Assembly: GCF_002441715.1 (NCBI RefSeq)
Contig: NZ_JXJX01000002.1
Location: 78,104 to 142,103, forward strand
Direction of reading: 5' to 3'
DNA: 64,000 nt
From: Pseudolactococcus plantarum
Lineage (GTDB): Bacteria > Bacillota > Bacilli > Lactobacillales > Streptococcaceae
Position numbers and translations under genes: made by a program. This document shows positions 50,281-62,046 of this stretch, piece after piece. Positions within the stretch are counted from its first letter, which is position 1. Every line of letters starts with the position of its first letter. The notes below the pieces were generated by a model. That model made no database searches, was not told the DNA's origin, and saw only the letters and a list, made by a program, of their open reading frames with translations.

Positions 50281-50315
50281 AAACATCGTGATTAGTTAAA
50301 CTAATCACGATGTTT
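50281..50315 (-). terminator. Strong hairpin with T run before the amino-acid ABC operon
   Basis: Sixteen-base perfect arms with a three-base loop; on the minus strand TGTTTTTTTT follows. It stands about 28 bases beyond the rpoC terminator and about 80 bases before the permease start. It is either a second rpoC terminator or an attenuator of the ABC operon. Confidence 0.8.
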
Positions 50316-50342
50316 GATAAGGTTACGACACATAGAGTATCA

Positions 50343-50380
50343 AAAAAACGTATCGGCATACAACTACCAATACGTTTTTT
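50343..50380 (-). terminator. Terminator of rpoC
   Basis: Fourteen-base arms AAAAAACGTATTGG/CCGATACGTTTTTT (one G-U) with a ten-base loop, twelve bases past the stop codon. Confidence 0.85.
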
Positions 50381-50391
50381 CAACAAACAAG

Positions 50392-53300
50392 TTATTCAGT
50401 AATTTCTTCCACAACAGCGTCTGTTTCAACAGCTGGTGCTTCAGGTGTTTGTGCTAATGGTTCAAGATTGCGGTAACGTGCCATCCCTGTACCAGCTGGG
50501 ATAATCTTACCAATGATAACATTTTCTTTAAGACCAAGTAATGGATCTTTCTTACCACGAATAGCAGCATCTGTTAACACACGAGTTGTTTCTTGGAAAG
50601 ATGCAGCAGATAAGAATGAATTGGTTTCAAGAGATGCTTTAGTAATCCCCATCAGAACTGGACGAGATGTCGCAGGTACACCACCATCAAATAGAATTTG
50701 TTGGTTAGCTTCCTCAAAGTCAGCAATATCCATCAAAGTACCAGGTAATAGATCTGTATCACCAGCATCCATCACGCGAACTTTACGGAGCATTTGACGT
50801 ACCATAACCTCAACGTGTTTATCGCCGATTTCAACCCCTTGGCTTCTATATACTTTTTGTACTTCGCCAAGTAAGTAAGTTTCAACTGAAAGTGTATCAC
50901 GAACTTGAAGCAAATGCTTAGGTTGGATAGATCCTTCAGTAAGTGGTGTACCACGGTGAATAAAGTCACCAACTTCAACATGCATACGCGCTGTAAATGG
51001 TACTTCATACGTACGTGTATCCGTTTCTCCTTTAACCGTAACTTCTTTTTTACGTGTCGCTGCTTCCTCAGTAATTTCGATAACTTCACCAGTTACTTCA
51101 GTAATAACAGCTTCCCCTTTAGGATTACGTGCTTCAAAGATTTCTTGGATACGTGGGAGACCTTGTGTGATATCTTCAGATGATGCTACACCACCCGTGT
51201 GGAAGGTACGCATCGTCAACTGTGTACCAGGTTCACCGATAGATTGGGCTGCGATAGTACCTACTGCTTCACCAACTTCAACTGCATCACCTGTTGCTAA
51301 GTTGACACCATAACAATGTTTACATACACCATGACGTGTTTTACATGTAAATACTGAGCGGATTGTCACTTCTGTGATACCTGCTGAAATGATTTGTGCA
51401 GCAATTGCCTCAGTAATGAGCGCATCTTCACCAATAATCACTTCACCTGTTTCAGGATGTTGTACAGATTTACGTGTATAACGACCATTTAAGCGTTCTG
51501 ATAATGGTTCTACCATTTCTTTACCAGTTGCGATATCGCTAATGACAAGACCACGGTCAGAACCACAATCATCTTCACGAATAATCACATCTTGGGCTAC
51601 GTCTACTAGACGACGTGTTAAGTAACCAGAATCGGCTGTTTTAAGGGCCGTATCTGTCATCCCTTTACGGGCACCATGGGTAGAGAAGAACATTTCCAAG
51701 ACTGATAGACCTTCACGGAAGTTAGAAATGATTGGGAGCTCCATGATTTTACCATTCGGCGCTGCCATCAATCCACGCATCCCCGCAAGTTGTGAGAAGT
51801 TGGAGATGTTACCACGGGCACCAGAATCCATCATCATAACGATCGGGTTAGACATGTCTTGCGCATCGATTAATCGACGTTCAAGTTCTTCTTTAGCCCC
51901 ACGCCATACATCTGTAACGGCTGTATAACGTTCATCATCAGTAATCAATCCACGACGGAATTGTTTCGTGATTTGCGATACTTTATCATGTGCTGCATCG
52001 ATAATCAAGTGTTTATCTTCAACAACAGGAATATCAGCAATACCAACAGTCAAACCAGCTTTAGTAGAATGGTGGTAGCCTAGGTCTTTCAAACGGTCAA
52101 GCATTTCAGACGTTAACGTCGTACGGAAACGTTTGAAGACTTCTGCGATGATATTTCCTAGATGTTTTTTCTTGAATGGAGGGACTAAATCAAGATTTTC
52201 GATAAATGCTTTAACATCTTCACCTGGTGCCATAAAGAAACGATCATCAGTTTGAGACGTTAAGTTATCTTGTGTTGGCTCGTTCAAGTAAGGGAATTCT
52301 TCTGGCATAATCGCATTGAAAAGAATTTTCCCTACGGTTGTGGCCATGATTTTATCTTTTTGATTTTCAGTCCAAGGTTTGTTTAATGATTTTGTTGCAA
52401 TACCAACACGTGAGTGAAGGTGAACAAACCCATTACGCCAAGCAACTTCTGCCTCATCAGCATCAGCAAAGACCATGCCTTCGCCTTCACGATTGGCTTC
52501 TTCCATCGTAATGTAGTAGTTACCCAAGACCATATCTTGTGAAGGCGTAACAACTGGTTTACCATCTTTTGGATTAAGGATGTGTTCAGCAGCTAGCATT
52601 AAGATACGTGCTTCAGCTTGTGCTTCTTCAGAAAGTGGCAAGTGAATCGCCATTTGGTCACCATCGAAATCGGCATTGTAGGCTTCACATACAAGTGGGT
52701 GAAGACGGATAGCACGACCATCGATAAGCACTGGTTCAAACGCTTGAATACCAAGACGGTGAAGTGTTGGTGCGCGGTTAAGTAGTACTGGGTGTTCTTT
52801 AATAACATCTTCCAACACATCCCAAACATCTGGATCTTGACGTTCAACTTTACGTTTTGCAGCACGAATATTTGGTGCCATTTCACGTTTCACCACTTCG
52901 CTCATGACGAATGGTTTAAACAATTCAATAGCCATTTCACGTGGTACACCACATTGGTACATTTTTAATGTTGGCCCAACGACGATAACAGAACGACCTG
53001 AGTAATCGACACGTTTACCTAGTAAGTTTTGACGGAAACGTCCTTGTTTTCCTTTTAGCATATGGCTGAGGGATTTAAGTGGACGATTACCTGGACCAGT
53101 AATTGGACGACCACGACGACCGTTATCGACTAAAGCATCAACTGCTTCTTGTAGCATCCGTTTTTCATTTTGTACGATAATATTTGGTGCATTAAGCTCC
53201 ATCAAACGTTTCAAACGGTTATTACGGTTGATAACACGACGGTACAAGTCATTTAAATCTGATGTCGCAAAACGACCACCATCTAGTTGTACCATCGGAC

Positions 53301-54018
53301 GTAAATCTGGTGGGATGACTGGTAGTACATTGAGTACCATCCACTCAAGTTTGTTGCTTGATTTATTAAAGGCATCTAGCACGTCCAGACGACGGATTGC
53401 TTTAACACGTTTTTGTCCTGTTGCTGTTTGTAATTCTTCTTTAAGTGCTGAAATTTCAGCATCTAAATCAACAGCTTTTAACAAATCCTGGATTGCTTCC
53501 GCACCCATCTTAGCAACAAATGAGCCAAATCCATTTTTAAGCATTTGTTCTCTATACTCACGCTCAGTCAGTAATTGTTTCTTCTCAAGTGCTGTTTCTT
53601 TAGGATCAATCACCACATAACTTGCGAAATAAATAATTTCTTCAAGAGAGCGCGGACTCATATCTAAAGCTAAGCCCATACGTGATGGGATACCTTTAAA
53701 GTACCATATATGAGACGTTGGTGCTGCTAATTCAATATGTCCCATGCGTTCACGACGTACTTTTGCACGTGTGACTTGGACACCACAGAGTTCACAAACC
53801 TGATTTTTATAGAAAACGCCTTTAAGTTTACCACAGCTACACTCCCAATCTTTTGATGGGCCAAAAATACGTTCGTCAAAGAGACCTTCACGTTCTGGTT
53901 TTTGTGTACGATAGTTGATTGTTTCTGGTTTTTTGACTTCACCAAAAGACCAAAAACGGATTTTTTGAGGAGATGCAATCCCAATTTGCATACTCTCAAA
54001 CTTATTTACATCGACCAT
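50392..54018 (-). CDS. rpoC: RNA polymerase beta' subunit
   Basis: RpoC, 1208 residues. The N-terminal zinc site is in ECSCGK...CELCG, and the catalytic Mg triad in [10 protein letters not shown]. The second zinc site is [19 protein letters not shown]; the bridge and trigger-loop region [23 protein letters not shown] is intact. The acidic C-terminus ends VVEEITE. It follows rpoB by 164 bases that hold a large RNA hairpin. Confidence 0.98.
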   Translation of the reverse strand: MVDVNKFESMQIGIASPQKIRFWSFGEVKKPETINYRTQKPEREGLFDERIFGPSKDWECSCGKLKGVFYKNQVCELCGVQVTRAKVRRERMGHIELAAPTSHIWYFKGIPSRMGLALDMSPRSLEEIIYFASYVVIDPKETALEKKQLLTEREYREQMLKNGFGSFVAKMGAEAIQDLLKAVDLDAEISALKEELQTATGQKRVKAIRRLDVLDAFNKSSNKLEWMVLNVLPVIPPDLRPMVQLDGGRFATSDLNDLYRRVINRNNRLKRLMELNAPNIIVQNEKRMLQEAVDALVDNGRRGRPITGPGNRPLKSLSHMLKGKQGRFRQNLLGKRVDYSGRSVIVVGPTLKMYQCGVPREMAIELFKPFVMSEVVKREMAPNIRAAKRKVERQDPDVWDVLEDVIKEHPVLLNRAPTLHRLGIQAFEPVLIDGRAIRLHPLVCEAYNADFDGDQMAIHLPLSEEAQAEARILMLAAEHILNPKDGKPVVTPSQDMVLGNYYITMEEANREGEGMVFADADEAEVAWRNGFVHLHSRVGIATKSLNKPWTENQKDKIMATTVGKILFNAIMPEEFPYLNEPTQDNLTSQTDDRFFMAPGEDVKAFIENLDLVPPFKKKHLGNIIAEVFKRFRTTLTSEMLDRLKDLGYHHSTKAGLTVGIADIPVVEDKHLIIDAAHDKVSQITKQFRRGLITDDERYTAVTDVWRGAKEELERRLIDAQDMSNPIVMMMDSGARGNISNFSQLAGMRGLMAAPNGKIMELPIISNFREGLSVLEMFFSTHGARKGMTDTALKTADSGYLTRRLVDVAQDVIIREDDCGSDRGLVISDIATGKEMVEPLSERLNGRYTRKSVQHPETGEVIIGEDALITEAIAAQIISAGITEVTIRSVFTCKTRHGVCKHCYGVNLATGDAVEVGEAVGTIAAQSIGEPGTQLTMRTFHTGGVASSEDITQGLPRIQEIFEARNPKGEAVITEVTGEVIEITEEAATRKKEVTVKGETDTRTYEVPFTARMHVEVGDFIHRGTPLTEGSIQPKHLLQVRDTLSVETYLLGEVQKVYRSQGVEIGDKHVEVMVRQMLRKVRVMDAGDTDLLPGTLMDIADFEEANQQILFDGGVPATSRPVLMGITKASLETNSFLSAASFQETTRVLTDAAIRGKKDPLLGLKENVIIGKIIPAGTGMARYRNLEPLAQTPEAPAVETDAVVEEITE

Positions 54019-54100
54019 TTTTTCTCCTGTAATTGAGAAGATTTGTATCAGTGAGTTGTGTGCAACTTCTGATTAAAATCTTTTGTTCTGGTTTTCTGTT

Positions 54101-54166
54101 CTGATAAGGTGCTTACTAAATAGTTCGCAGCTACTACACTGCTCATCTAATATAAGCACTAATCAG
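54101..54166 (-). other. Large RNA hairpin between rpoB and rpoC
   Basis: CTGAT-AG-TGCTTA pairs with TAAGCA-CT-ATCAG (outer arms about 54153-54166 and 54101-54115), with an inner GCAG/CTGC stem. No T run follows, so it is not a terminator. It may be a processing or stabilising element in the rpoBC mRNA. Confidence 0.55.
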
Positions 54167-54182
54167 AGAGTTTTATATCTTT

Positions 54183-57100
54183 TTATTTCGCAGTTTCAAT
54201 AGCGCTCTCTTCAGCTTCTACTGCTTTAGCGACTGCTAATTCTTTTGCCTCTAACATATCAACTGTGACTTCGATTTTTTCAGCATTATGTGGATCAGCA
54301 TCATCGTCTAACTCACGAAGTTCCAATGCTTTATCTTCTGCATCAAGTACTTTCATGTCTAAACCAAGTGATTGTAACTCTTTTACCAATACTCTAAATG
54401 ACTCAGGAAGTCCTGGAGCAGGGATTTTTTCACCTTTAACGATGGCTTCATATGCTTTTGTACGACCGACAACATCATCTGATTTGTAAGTTAAGATTTC
54501 TTGTAGAATATTAGCAGCACCATATGCTTCTAATGCCCAAACTTCCATCTCACCGAAACGTTGTCCACCAAATTGCGCTTTACCACCAAGTGGTTGTTGC
54601 GTAACTAGTGAGTATGGACCTACTGAACGTGCGTGGAGTTTATCATCAACCATGTGGTGAAGTTTGATCATGTACATGACACCAACTGATACACGGTTAT
54701 CGAAGGCTTCACCAGTTCTACCGTCATAAAGTACAGTCTTAGCATCATCAGCCATACCAGCTTCTTTAACGGTATTCCAGATATCTTCATCACTAGCACC
54801 ATCAAAGACTGGCGTTGCGATGTGTAAATCTAGGGTACGTGCAGCCATACCTAAATGGAGCTCCATAACCTGTCCGATATTCATCCGTGATGGTACCCCA
54901 AGTGGGTTCAACATGATATCAACTGGCGTGCCATCTGGTAAATAAGGCATATCTTCAACTGGTAAAATACGAGATACAACCCCTTTATTACCGTGACGAC
55001 CGGCCATCTTGTCCCCAACATGGATTTTACGTTTTTGAACAATAAACACACGAACAAGTGTATTCACACCCGTTTGGAGCTCATCCCCGTTTTCACGACG
55101 GAAAATCTTCACATCGTGAACAATACCATCGGCACCATGTGGTACACGAAGAGAAGTATCGCGAACTTCACGCGCTTTTTCACCAAAGATGGCACGTAAC
55201 AGACGTTCTTCTGGTGTAGGATCTGTTTCACCTTTAGGTGTCACTTTACCAACAAGAATATCGCCTTCTTTAACCTCAGCACCAATACGGATAATACCAA
55301 ATTCATCTAGGTGACGCATTGCTTCTTCACCAACGTTTGGAATTTCTCTTGTAATTTCTTCAGGTCCAAGTTTTGTATCACGTGTTTCAGACTCATACTC
55401 TTCGATCGCAATAGACGTATAGACATCATCTTTGACGAGGCGTTCACTCATGATAACCGCATCCTCAAAGTTATACCCTTCCCAAGTCATATAAGCAACG
55501 AGTGGATTTTGACCAAGGGCCATTTCTCCACCTTCCATAGATGGACCGTTACCAATGATTTCATCTTTATCAACTTTATCACCTACTTGAACAAGTGGAC
55601 GTTGGTTGTAAGATGTTCCTGAGTTTGAACGACGGTATTTCGTTACAGTATATTTGTCTAATTCGCCAGTCGTTCTACGAATACGGATTTCTCCACCATC
55701 AACAAATTCTACTGTTCCTTCATGTTTCGCCAAGATTGCTGCACCAGAATCACGGGCTGCTTGATGTTCCATCCCTGTCCCAACAAAAGGTGCATGTGGA
55801 TCGATAAGTGGCACAGCTTGACGTTGCATGTTCGCTCCCATGAGGGCACGGTTGGAGTCATCATTTTCCAAGAAAGGAATACAAGCTGTGGCAACAGCAA
55901 CTACCTGTTTAGGAGAGACATCCATGAAGTCAGCTTTATCAGCTTCAACTTCAATATTGTTTCCTCGTGTTCTAGCCATAACTGTATCAACAGCAAATTT
56001 GTTGTCTTCTGTTAATGGAGAATTAGCTTGAGCAACGATGTAATTATCTTCTTCATCAGCTGTTAGATAGTGAATATCATCAGTCACGACACCATTTACA
56101 CGGTCAATACGACGGTATGGTGACATGATGAAGCCATATTCATTAATCTTACCAAATGATGATAAGTTATTGATCAATCCGATATTTGGTCCCTCAGGCG
56201 TTTCAATCGGACACATACGGCCATAGTGCGTATAGTGTACGTCACGTACTTCATATCCAGCACGGTCACGTGTCAAACCACCAGGTCCAAGCGCTGACAA
56301 ACGGCGTTTGTGTGATAATTCTGACAGTGGATTATGTTGGTCCATGAACTGTGATAACTGTGAACTACCAAAGAATTCTTTGATTGCAGCTGTAACAGGA
56401 CGGATGTTAATCAATGACTGTGGTGTCATATTTTCATCATCTGCTGAACTCATACGTTCACGAATGACACGCTCCATACGGCTTAACCCGATACGGACTT
56501 GGTTTTGTAACAATTCACCTACTGAGCGAATACGACGGTTACCTAGATGATCGATATCATCAACGCGACCGATACCTTCGTTAAGCGCTAACCAGTAGTT
56601 AACGTTTGCAATGATATCAGCTGGTGTTAGATGACGGACTTCTGGTGCAATTTGGCCATTTGAAATGACGTTAATCACTTTTTCAGGATCCTTTGGAGAA
56701 TAAACTTTAACCACTTGAATCTCAATTGGTTCAGTCAAAACAGCATCATCTGAAGGATAAAGCGTCACAGTGTTTAAGCCGTTGTCTAATTCTGCTTCGA
56801 TGCTATCTAAGACATCACGTGTCAATTCAGTATCTTGGCTAACTAAAATTTCTCCAGTTTCAGCACTGATCAAGGCTTCAGCTAATGTAAGTCCTAATAA
56901 ACGGTTCTTAAGGGCTAATTTTTTATTGACTTTATAACGACCAACTGGCGCAAAATCATAGCGACGTGGGTCAAAGAAGCGTGATGTTAATAAGCTTCTA
57001 GAACTATCTGCTGTTTTAGGCTCACCAGGGCGAAGTCTATCATAGATGTCTTTTAGTGCTTCTTCCGTACGAGTATCATTTGCAAATTTATGAATATCTT

Positions 57101-57767
57101 TTTCAATAGTAGCTCGTGTTAACTCGCTATCACCAAGAATTTCAAAAATATCATCATCTGAACCAAAACCAAGCGCACGTAAGATTGTTGTAAATGGCAA
57201 TTTACGTGTACGGTCAATTCTTACATAACCGATGCCTTTAGCATCTGTATCTAGTTCGAACCAAGCACCACGGTTAGGGATAGTGGTATGTCCATATGAT
57301 TCTAAACCATTTTTATCTACTTTTGGATGGAAATAAGTACCAGGTGAACGTACTAATTGTGAAACGATGATACGTTCAGCACCATTAATGATAAAGGTAC
57401 CCATTTCTGTCATGATTGGGAAATCACCAAAGAATACTTCTTGTGTTTTTAACTCTCCAGACTCTTTATCAACAAGTCTGAACGTCACAAATAAAGGCGC
57501 AGAGTAGTTTGCATCGTGCGCTCTTGCTTCCTCTATCGTATATTTTGGTTCTTTCATTTCATAACCGACAAACTCCAAGTCTTTTGTACCTGCAAAGTTA
57601 TCAATTGGTAACATTTCTTTGAACACATCTGCTAAAGACTGTTCTAAGAAACGCTGATAAGAGTCAGTTTGAATTTCGATCAAATTAGGCAAATCAAGTA
57701 CTTCTTTGATTCGCGAAAAGCTGCGTCTAGTACGGTGTTTTCCGTATACTACGTCATGTCCTGCCAA
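54183..57767 (-). CDS. rpoB: RNA polymerase beta subunit
   Basis: RpoB, 1194 residues, starting with TTG (57767) after AGAGGAG, giving [15 protein letters not shown]. The rifampicin region 470-494 ([20 protein letters not shown]) has wild-type-like Asp, His and Ser. Catalytic-core segments [15 protein letters not shown] and the C-terminal [18 protein letters not shown] are intact. The leader is about 270 bases and contains a terminator-like hairpin. Confidence 0.98.
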   Translation of the reverse strand: MAGHDVVYGKHRTRRSFSRIKEVLDLPNLIEIQTDSYQRFLEQSLADVFKEMLPIDNFAGTKDLEFVGYEMKEPKYTIEEARAHDANYSAPLFVTFRLVDKESGELKTQEVFFGDFPIMTEMGTFIINGAERIIVSQLVRSPGTYFHPKVDKNGLESYGHTTIPNRGAWFELDTDAKGIGYVRIDRTRKLPFTTILRALGFGSDDDIFEILGDSELTRATIEKDIHKFANDTRTEEALKDIYDRLRPGEPKTADSSRSLLTSRFFDPRRYDFAPVGRYKVNKKLALKNRLLGLTLAEALISAETGEILVSQDTELTRDVLDSIEAELDNGLNTVTLYPSDDAVLTEPIEIQVVKVYSPKDPEKVINVISNGQIAPEVRHLTPADIIANVNYWLALNEGIGRVDDIDHLGNRRIRSVGELLQNQVRIGLSRMERVIRERMSSADDENMTPQSLINIRPVTAAIKEFFGSSQLSQFMDQHNPLSELSHKRRLSALGPGGLTRDRAGYEVRDVHYTHYGRMCPIETPEGPNIGLINNLSSFGKINEYGFIMSPYRRIDRVNGVVTDDIHYLTADEEDNYIVAQANSPLTEDNKFAVDTVMARTRGNNIEVEADKADFMDVSPKQVVAVATACIPFLENDDSNRALMGANMQRQAVPLIDPHAPFVGTGMEHQAARDSGAAILAKHEGTVEFVDGGEIRIRRTTGELDKYTVTKYRRSNSGTSYNQRPLVQVGDKVDKDEIIGNGPSMEGGEMALGQNPLVAYMTWEGYNFEDAVIMSERLVKDDVYTSIAIEEYESETRDTKLGPEEITREIPNVGEEAMRHLDEFGIIRIGAEVKEGDILVGKVTPKGETDPTPEERLLRAIFGEKAREVRDTSLRVPHGADGIVHDVKIFRRENGDELQTGVNTLVRVFIVQKRKIHVGDKMAGRHGNKGVVSRILPVEDMPYLPDGTPVDIMLNPLGVPSRMNIGQVMELHLGMAARTLDLHIATPVFDGASDEDIWNTVKEAGMADDAKTVLYDGRTGEAFDNRVSVGVMYMIKLHHMVDDKLHARSVGPYSLVTQQPLGGKAQFGGQRFGEMEVWALEAYGAANILQEILTYKSDDVVGRTKAYEAIVKGEKIPAPGLPESFRVLVKELQSLGLDMKVLDAEDKALELRELDDDADPHNAEKIEVTVDMLEAKELAVAKAVEAEESAIETAK

Positions 57768-57789
57768 GATCTTCTCCTCTAATACTTAT

Positions 57790-57818
57790 GTCTATTGATA
57801 AAAAATCCGTCAATAGAC
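57790..57818 (-). other. Stem-loop just before the rpoB ribosome binding site
   Basis: Nine-base perfect arms GTCTATTGA/TCAATAGAC with an 11-base loop, ending 23 bases before the TTG start. It could affect translation initiation or mRNA stability. Confidence 0.5.
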
Positions 57819-57956
57819 TTTACAGTGGATTGTGCAATGTGATCAACTAATAGCTTGACCACTCTTTTAAGTTTGTCGATAACCTTTTAAGAAAAAAGAA
57901 TTTTCAGAAAGATTTTTTTTTGATTACAATTAAGGTTTTTAGCCTCTCAGAACATC

Positions 57957-57990
57957 AAAAAAAGCAACGAAAATAACTCTTCTCGTTGCT
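57957..57990 (-). terminator. Terminator-like hairpin in the rpoB leader
   Basis: AGCAACGA/TCGTTGCT arms (57990-57983, 57970-57963), 12-base loop, then TTTTTTT on the minus strand. It lies between the rpoB promoter and the gene, so it would act as an attenuator. A CTAGG/CCTAG hairpin precedes it. Confidence 0.7.
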
Positions 57991-58045
57991 CACAAAGTAC
58001 TAGGGACAAGATTTCCTAGCATTTTGCCGACAAACTGTTTAAATT

Positions 58046-58074
58046 ATTATATCATATTTACTCGCATAATTCAA
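58046..58074 (-). promoter_or_regulatory. rpoBC promoter
   Basis: TTGAAT (58074-58069), 17 bases, TATAAT with TG extension (58051-58046). The gap 57768-58139 contains this promoter and the leader structures. Confidence 0.8.
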
Positions 58075-58108
58075 GATTTATTCCTTTTGTTAACTCACTT
58101 GTAGGAAA

Positions 58109-58135
58109 GAAAAAACCACAGAAAAGTGGTTTTTT
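58109..58135 (-). terminator. Terminator of pepO
   Basis: AAAAACCAC/GTGGTTTTT arms with a six-base loop, five bases past the stop codon. Confidence 0.85.
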
Positions 58136-58139
58136 ACTA

Positions 58140-60023
58140 CTACCAAATTTTGACACGATCTGCTGGATTACGCCACATCCCATCGCCTTCTTTAATCTCA
58201 AATGTATCAAAGAATTCATCTAAATTACTAGCTTGGATATTGGCACGAAGTTTACCTGGTGCATGGACATCCATGGATAACAACATTTGTTGATATTCCT
58301 GTGATGCTTTAATTCTCCAGATCTCTCCCCATTGTATGAAAAAGGCTTTCAAATCCGCATCTGACTCTCTTAACGCTGCGGTCATCGCCGCTGTCAAGCC
58401 ACCGGCATCAGCGATATTTTCAGAGACAACGAGTTGACCATTCACTTTAGCACCAGCCAGCTCAAGGCCATCAAATTCAGCTATCATTAACGCTTGTTTA
58501 GCTTCAAATGCTTTAAAATCTTCATCTAGCCACCAGTTATTCATGTTACCAAATTCATCAAACCGTGCACCATTATTGTCAAAAGCATGTGAAATTTCAT
58601 GTGCAATCACTGCACCGATACCACCATAATTTTGACTTGGTGTTTGATCGTTTTCTGAATAAAATGGTTTTTGTAAAATCGCTGCTGGAAAAACAATTGT
58701 ATTACTATCTGGACTAAAATAAGCATTGACCATATGTGCTGGCATATGCCATTCAGTTTTATCAACAGGTTCGTTGAATTTTTCATAGTGTCGATGCGTA
58801 CGCACAATATTAAAGCGAGCAACATGACTGTAAATACTATCATGCGATACTGTAAATTGTTCATAGATTTCAGGTAATTTATCCGGATAGCCGATAAAAA
58901 CTGTCATCGCATCTAATTTTTTAATTGCTTTATCAATCGTCTTTCGACTCAACCAATCATTTTGTCTTAAACGTTCTTGATAAACGCTGATCATTTCAGT
59001 CGTCATACGCTTCACGTCTGCTTTAGCAGATTCTCCAAAATACTTACGACCGTAATAAAGCCCTACAGCTTGAGAAAATTGATCTGTTGCCAAATCATAG
59101 GCGTGCTTTTCTTGACTACGTGCTTGCGCAGTACCTGATAATTTACGAGAGAATTCACTGCCTAAAATGCGCAGCTCATCTGATAGATAGTGTGTTGCAC
59201 TTCTGAGCAATTTGACTAACATCCAAGACTTAATGCGTTCAAAGTTTGCTTCATTGATAATATGATTAAAGTTGTCGTAGATACGTTTTTCATACACGAT
59301 GACTTTGTCTGGTAATTTACCAATCAATGTCTTGATTACATCTGAAACAGGTAGCGTTGTAATCATCGAAGTAAATGCTTCTATTGATACTGGTTGATAT
59401 AACTCGGCATATTTTGCCCATTCTTCCGATGTATTCGCATATTGAGCGACTAGCGCATCAAATTCGATAATGTTCTCAACATGTTTAGTTGCTTCTAGCT
59501 TACTATAACCAAACTCCTGCATGATAGCAATCGTATTATCCGCATAAAATGCCAACAATTCTGCCTTACGAGGATGTGATGGATCATAATAAGTTGTATC
59601 AGGTAAGATTAGGCCTGGACCAGAAAATGTTAAGGCATAGTGTACAGCATCTTTCATATCAGTATCTACTGATAAACTAAATGGTACAGGAAGTTGAGAA
59701 TTCAAAATAAGATCTGGAATTTGCTTAGCCCAATCAGCAAAATTTTCAATTGCTAAAAGCTTATCTATCTCAGGTTGAACTGGTGTTACCCCAAATTCAA
59801 ATCGTTCAATAAAGTCACCAGCTTTTTTATAAAATTTCGCAAATTCATTCATAACAGGAATGTCGAACTGTTTAATGGTTGCAAAATCATGCATCAATGT
59901 CTGCTCATTACTGATGACAAGTTCATCAAATGCTGCTATTCTAGGACGGTCAGAGGGTATTTCTGTGTTTGCTAACCACTCTGCATTAACCGCTTCAAAT
60001 AAATCATCTTGAATCTTAACCAT
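58140..60023 (-). CDS. pepO: Oligoendopeptidase PepO (M13 neprilysin family)
   Basis: A 627-residue cytosolic zinc peptidase that cleaves imported oligopeptides. HEISH lies at 475-479 and the third ligand E535 is in ENIADAGG; NAYF (433-436) is the substrate-binding NAYY-type motif. Length and absence of a signal peptide match lactococcal PepO. No opp genes are adjacent here. Confidence 0.95.
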   Translation of the reverse strand: MVKIQDDLFEAVNAEWLANTEIPSDRPRIAAFDELVISNEQTLMHDFATIKQFDIPVMNEFAKFYKKAGDFIERFEFGVTPVQPEIDKLLAIENFADWAKQIPDLILNSQLPVPFSLSVDTDMKDAVHYALTFSGPGLILPDTTYYDPSHPRKAELLAFYADNTIAIMQEFGYSKLEATKHVENIIEFDALVAQYANTSEEWAKYAELYQPVSIEAFTSMITTLPVSDVIKTLIGKLPDKVIVYEKRIYDNFNHIINEANFERIKSWMLVKLLRSATHYLSDELRILGSEFSRKLSGTAQARSQEKHAYDLATDQFSQAVGLYYGRKYFGESAKADVKRMTTEMISVYQERLRQNDWLSRKTIDKAIKKLDAMTVFIGYPDKLPEIYEQFTVSHDSIYSHVARFNIVRTHRHYEKFNEPVDKTEWHMPAHMVNAYFSPDSNTIVFPAAILQKPFYSENDQTPSQNYGGIGAVIAHEISHAFDNNGARFDEFGNMNNWWLDEDFKAFEAKQALMIAEFDGLELAGAKVNGQLVVSENIADAGGLTAAMTAALRESDADLKAFFIQWGEIWRIKASQEYQQMLLSMDVHAPGKLRANIQASNLDEFFDTFEIKEGDGMWRNPADRVKIW

Positions 60024-60159
60024 TCACAAAACCACCTTCTAAACTTTAAGTTACTGAAAAGAATGGGTATCACTAACCAATCTTTTTATGTTCTAAACTA
60101 ATTTTTCCCGTATCACATCATATCAAGCTCATACCTTACGATCCAACACGACCATGACT

Positions 60160-61035
60160 TTATTTTGCTGATTTAGTTGGGGTTGTACTACCTATATTCG
60201 CATATAGTTCATGGATAATATAAGTCATGACATCTGGATTCCCAATTAATTCACTGTGTTGCGCGTCAGATCCGTAAAAGTTTTTCTGTGTAAAACTAGC
60301 TACTTGTCCCTGAAAAATTTTTTTACTCGAAGAGACACTCTCAAGCGGTACAACACCGTCTCCTGAATTATTTTATATCTCTCCTGCGATTGAGATCATG
60401 TCCAAACTTTTTGGAATTTTACGCTTAGCGGCAACTAATTTTTTGAGCATGTCCGTTTCTACTATCGTTTCTACACCACTGCTTGTTTTCTTCTCCAAAG
60501 GTAGCTGTGTATCAAAAGGCGTACCCAAGGTAATTAATTTTTGCATTTTTTGGGTATATTGACTAGGTGCTTGCTCTAAATAAATTGTCCAGGCTAAGCC
60601 ACCATTTGAATGTCCTATCGCATTATACGTATCAAAAGCACACAAAGTATGCGCTTTTTTTAACGCCAATTGGACCCACTTTGCTTGTTTACCTACCGTC
60701 TCTTCAGAACTATCTACAAAACTGATAACGATAAACGGATTCACTAATTTATGATTTTGAGTAGCAGTCCACTCTACTGTTCCATCAGGTTGAACCTTTA
60801 ATTTTATGACATCTTTATCGCCGACTTTAGCAGCCATTTGTGTAATAAAATCATCGAATCTATCCTCTGTGGCACTAGTCCCCGGGATTAGTATCAAAGG
60901 CATATCTTTCTTTATCACTATCTTCTTGTCACTTTTACTAAATACTTTAGTAATGAGTAAAAAAGATGATACTGAGACGATGATTAATAATACTAAAGTG
61001 ACTATTATTGTTAGCTTATGTTTTCTTAATTTCAT
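60160..61035 (-). pseudogene. DUF915-type alpha/beta hydrolase gene broken by one in-frame stop
   Basis: The first 220 codons encode an N-terminal membrane anchor (about 8-30) and a hydrolase half with LILIPGTSA and the nucleophile motif GHSNGG (S143). A TAA at 60375-60373 follows IAGEI, but the same frame continues for 70 codons with SGDGVVPLESV (expected catalytic Asp) and DAQHSELIG (expected His) before the natural stop at 60160. Thus one nonsense change removes two of three catalytic residues. It could be a recent pseudogene or a sequencing error. Confidence 0.88.
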
Positions 61036-61203
61036 ATATTAACCCTCAACCTATGTCGTTATTACTAATCTTACACCATTTGTTAAAAAAAAACTAATAT
61101 CAAGTTTTTTAAAATTTTATTGATATTGATTAAGCCTAATTTTATGGCAACATATGCAGTATATACTTGTTATCTTACAAGAAGCATAACACTACGCTAA
61201 TAA

Positions 61204-61226
61204 ATAAAAAAAGTGCCACAGCACTT
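61204..61226 (-). terminator. Terminator of nrdG
   Basis: AAGTGC/GCACTT arms, four-base loop, then seven T on the minus strand; the first arm overlaps the nrdG stop codon. Confidence 0.8.
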
Positions 61227-61824
61227 AAATCATTTTTTCTTTATGTAATTGTTCCACTGATTGATCCGGATCATTTAGATTTTCCCAAATTTGGACACAC
61301 CCAGTTTTCAAAGATTTTTGTACATCTATGATCCGTTGATTACTTGAGCCACGAAATTGGAGTAATAGATTTTTCTTAGTTTGCTCAAACCTACCATCTA
61401 CCAATATATCCAGCTCTGATAGCAAGGCTAACTTATCCTCACCCTCTAATAGCAACTCTTCCCATGTATAGCCAGTCCAAGACCAAATATCTTTATCAGG
61501 TAGTTCTGCTTTAATACGTTTGACAAGCGGTAATACCGTGTCGATATTTAAAAACGGTTCCCCACCTAACAGCGTCAACCCTTGAACATAAGGCTGTGCC
61601 ATATCAAGCATTATCTGATCTTCTAATACTTTTGTATAAGGTGTACCAAACCTAAAATTCCAAGTCGCTTCGTTATAGCACCCTTCACAATGAAATAAAC
61701 AGCCACTAACATACAAACTATTTCTGACACCTTCACCATCAACAAAGTTAAATGGTTTATAATCCGCAATATAGCCTTGGGAAAGTGCTGCTGACTGCCA
61801 TTCATTAGGTTTAGGATGATTCAT
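61225..61824 (-). CDS. nrdG: Anaerobic ribonucleotide reductase activating protein
   Basis: NrdG, 199 residues, a radical-SAM activase that installs the glycyl radical on NrdD. The cluster motif is C42-X3-C46-X2-C49 (GCLFHCEGCYN), and TLLGGEPFLN and WSWTGYTWEEL are family segments. It overlaps the small gene upstream by four bases. nrdD, normally upstream in the same operon, is not in the window. Confidence 0.93.
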   Translation of the reverse strand: MNHPKPNEWQSAALSQGYIADYKPFNFVDGEGVRNSLYVSGCLFHCEGCYNEATWNFRFGTPYTKVLEDQIMLDMAQPYVQGLTLLGGEPFLNIDTVLPLVKRIKAELPDKDIWSWTGYTWEELLLEGEDKLALLSELDILVDGRFEQTKKNLLLQFRGSSNQRIIDVQKSLKTGCVQIWENLNDPDQSVEQLHKEKMI

Positions 61825-61967
61825 TTCTTACCTGATTTCTTGTTTTCCAAATACTGTTTTTTGATTGCTTCAAGCTTACTTTGCTTATCTGTTTTTTCTA
61901 CTTTAAGTTTCTCATGAAACTTTTGAACTGATTGTTGACCTTTATAATCTAATTGAAATTTCCCCAT
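61821..61967 (-). CDS. Small basic protein cotranscribed with nrdG
   Basis: A 48-residue protein starting MGKFQLDYKGQQSVQKFHEK with a Lys-rich helical C-terminus. I choose the ATG at 61967 because AGGAGG lies six bases upstream; longer in-frame starts are not supported. Similar small proteins sit between nrdD and nrdG in streptococci, as I recall. Function unknown. Confidence 0.78.
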   Translation of the reverse strand: MGKFQLDYKGQQSVQKFHEKLKVEKTDKQSKLEAIKKQYLENKKSGKK

Positions 61968-62046
61968 CATACACCTCCTAAACTGTGAACTATTATGACA
62001 TGCTGTTATGTTCATAACCTATCCAAAGACCAGGTTATGTCTTTAC

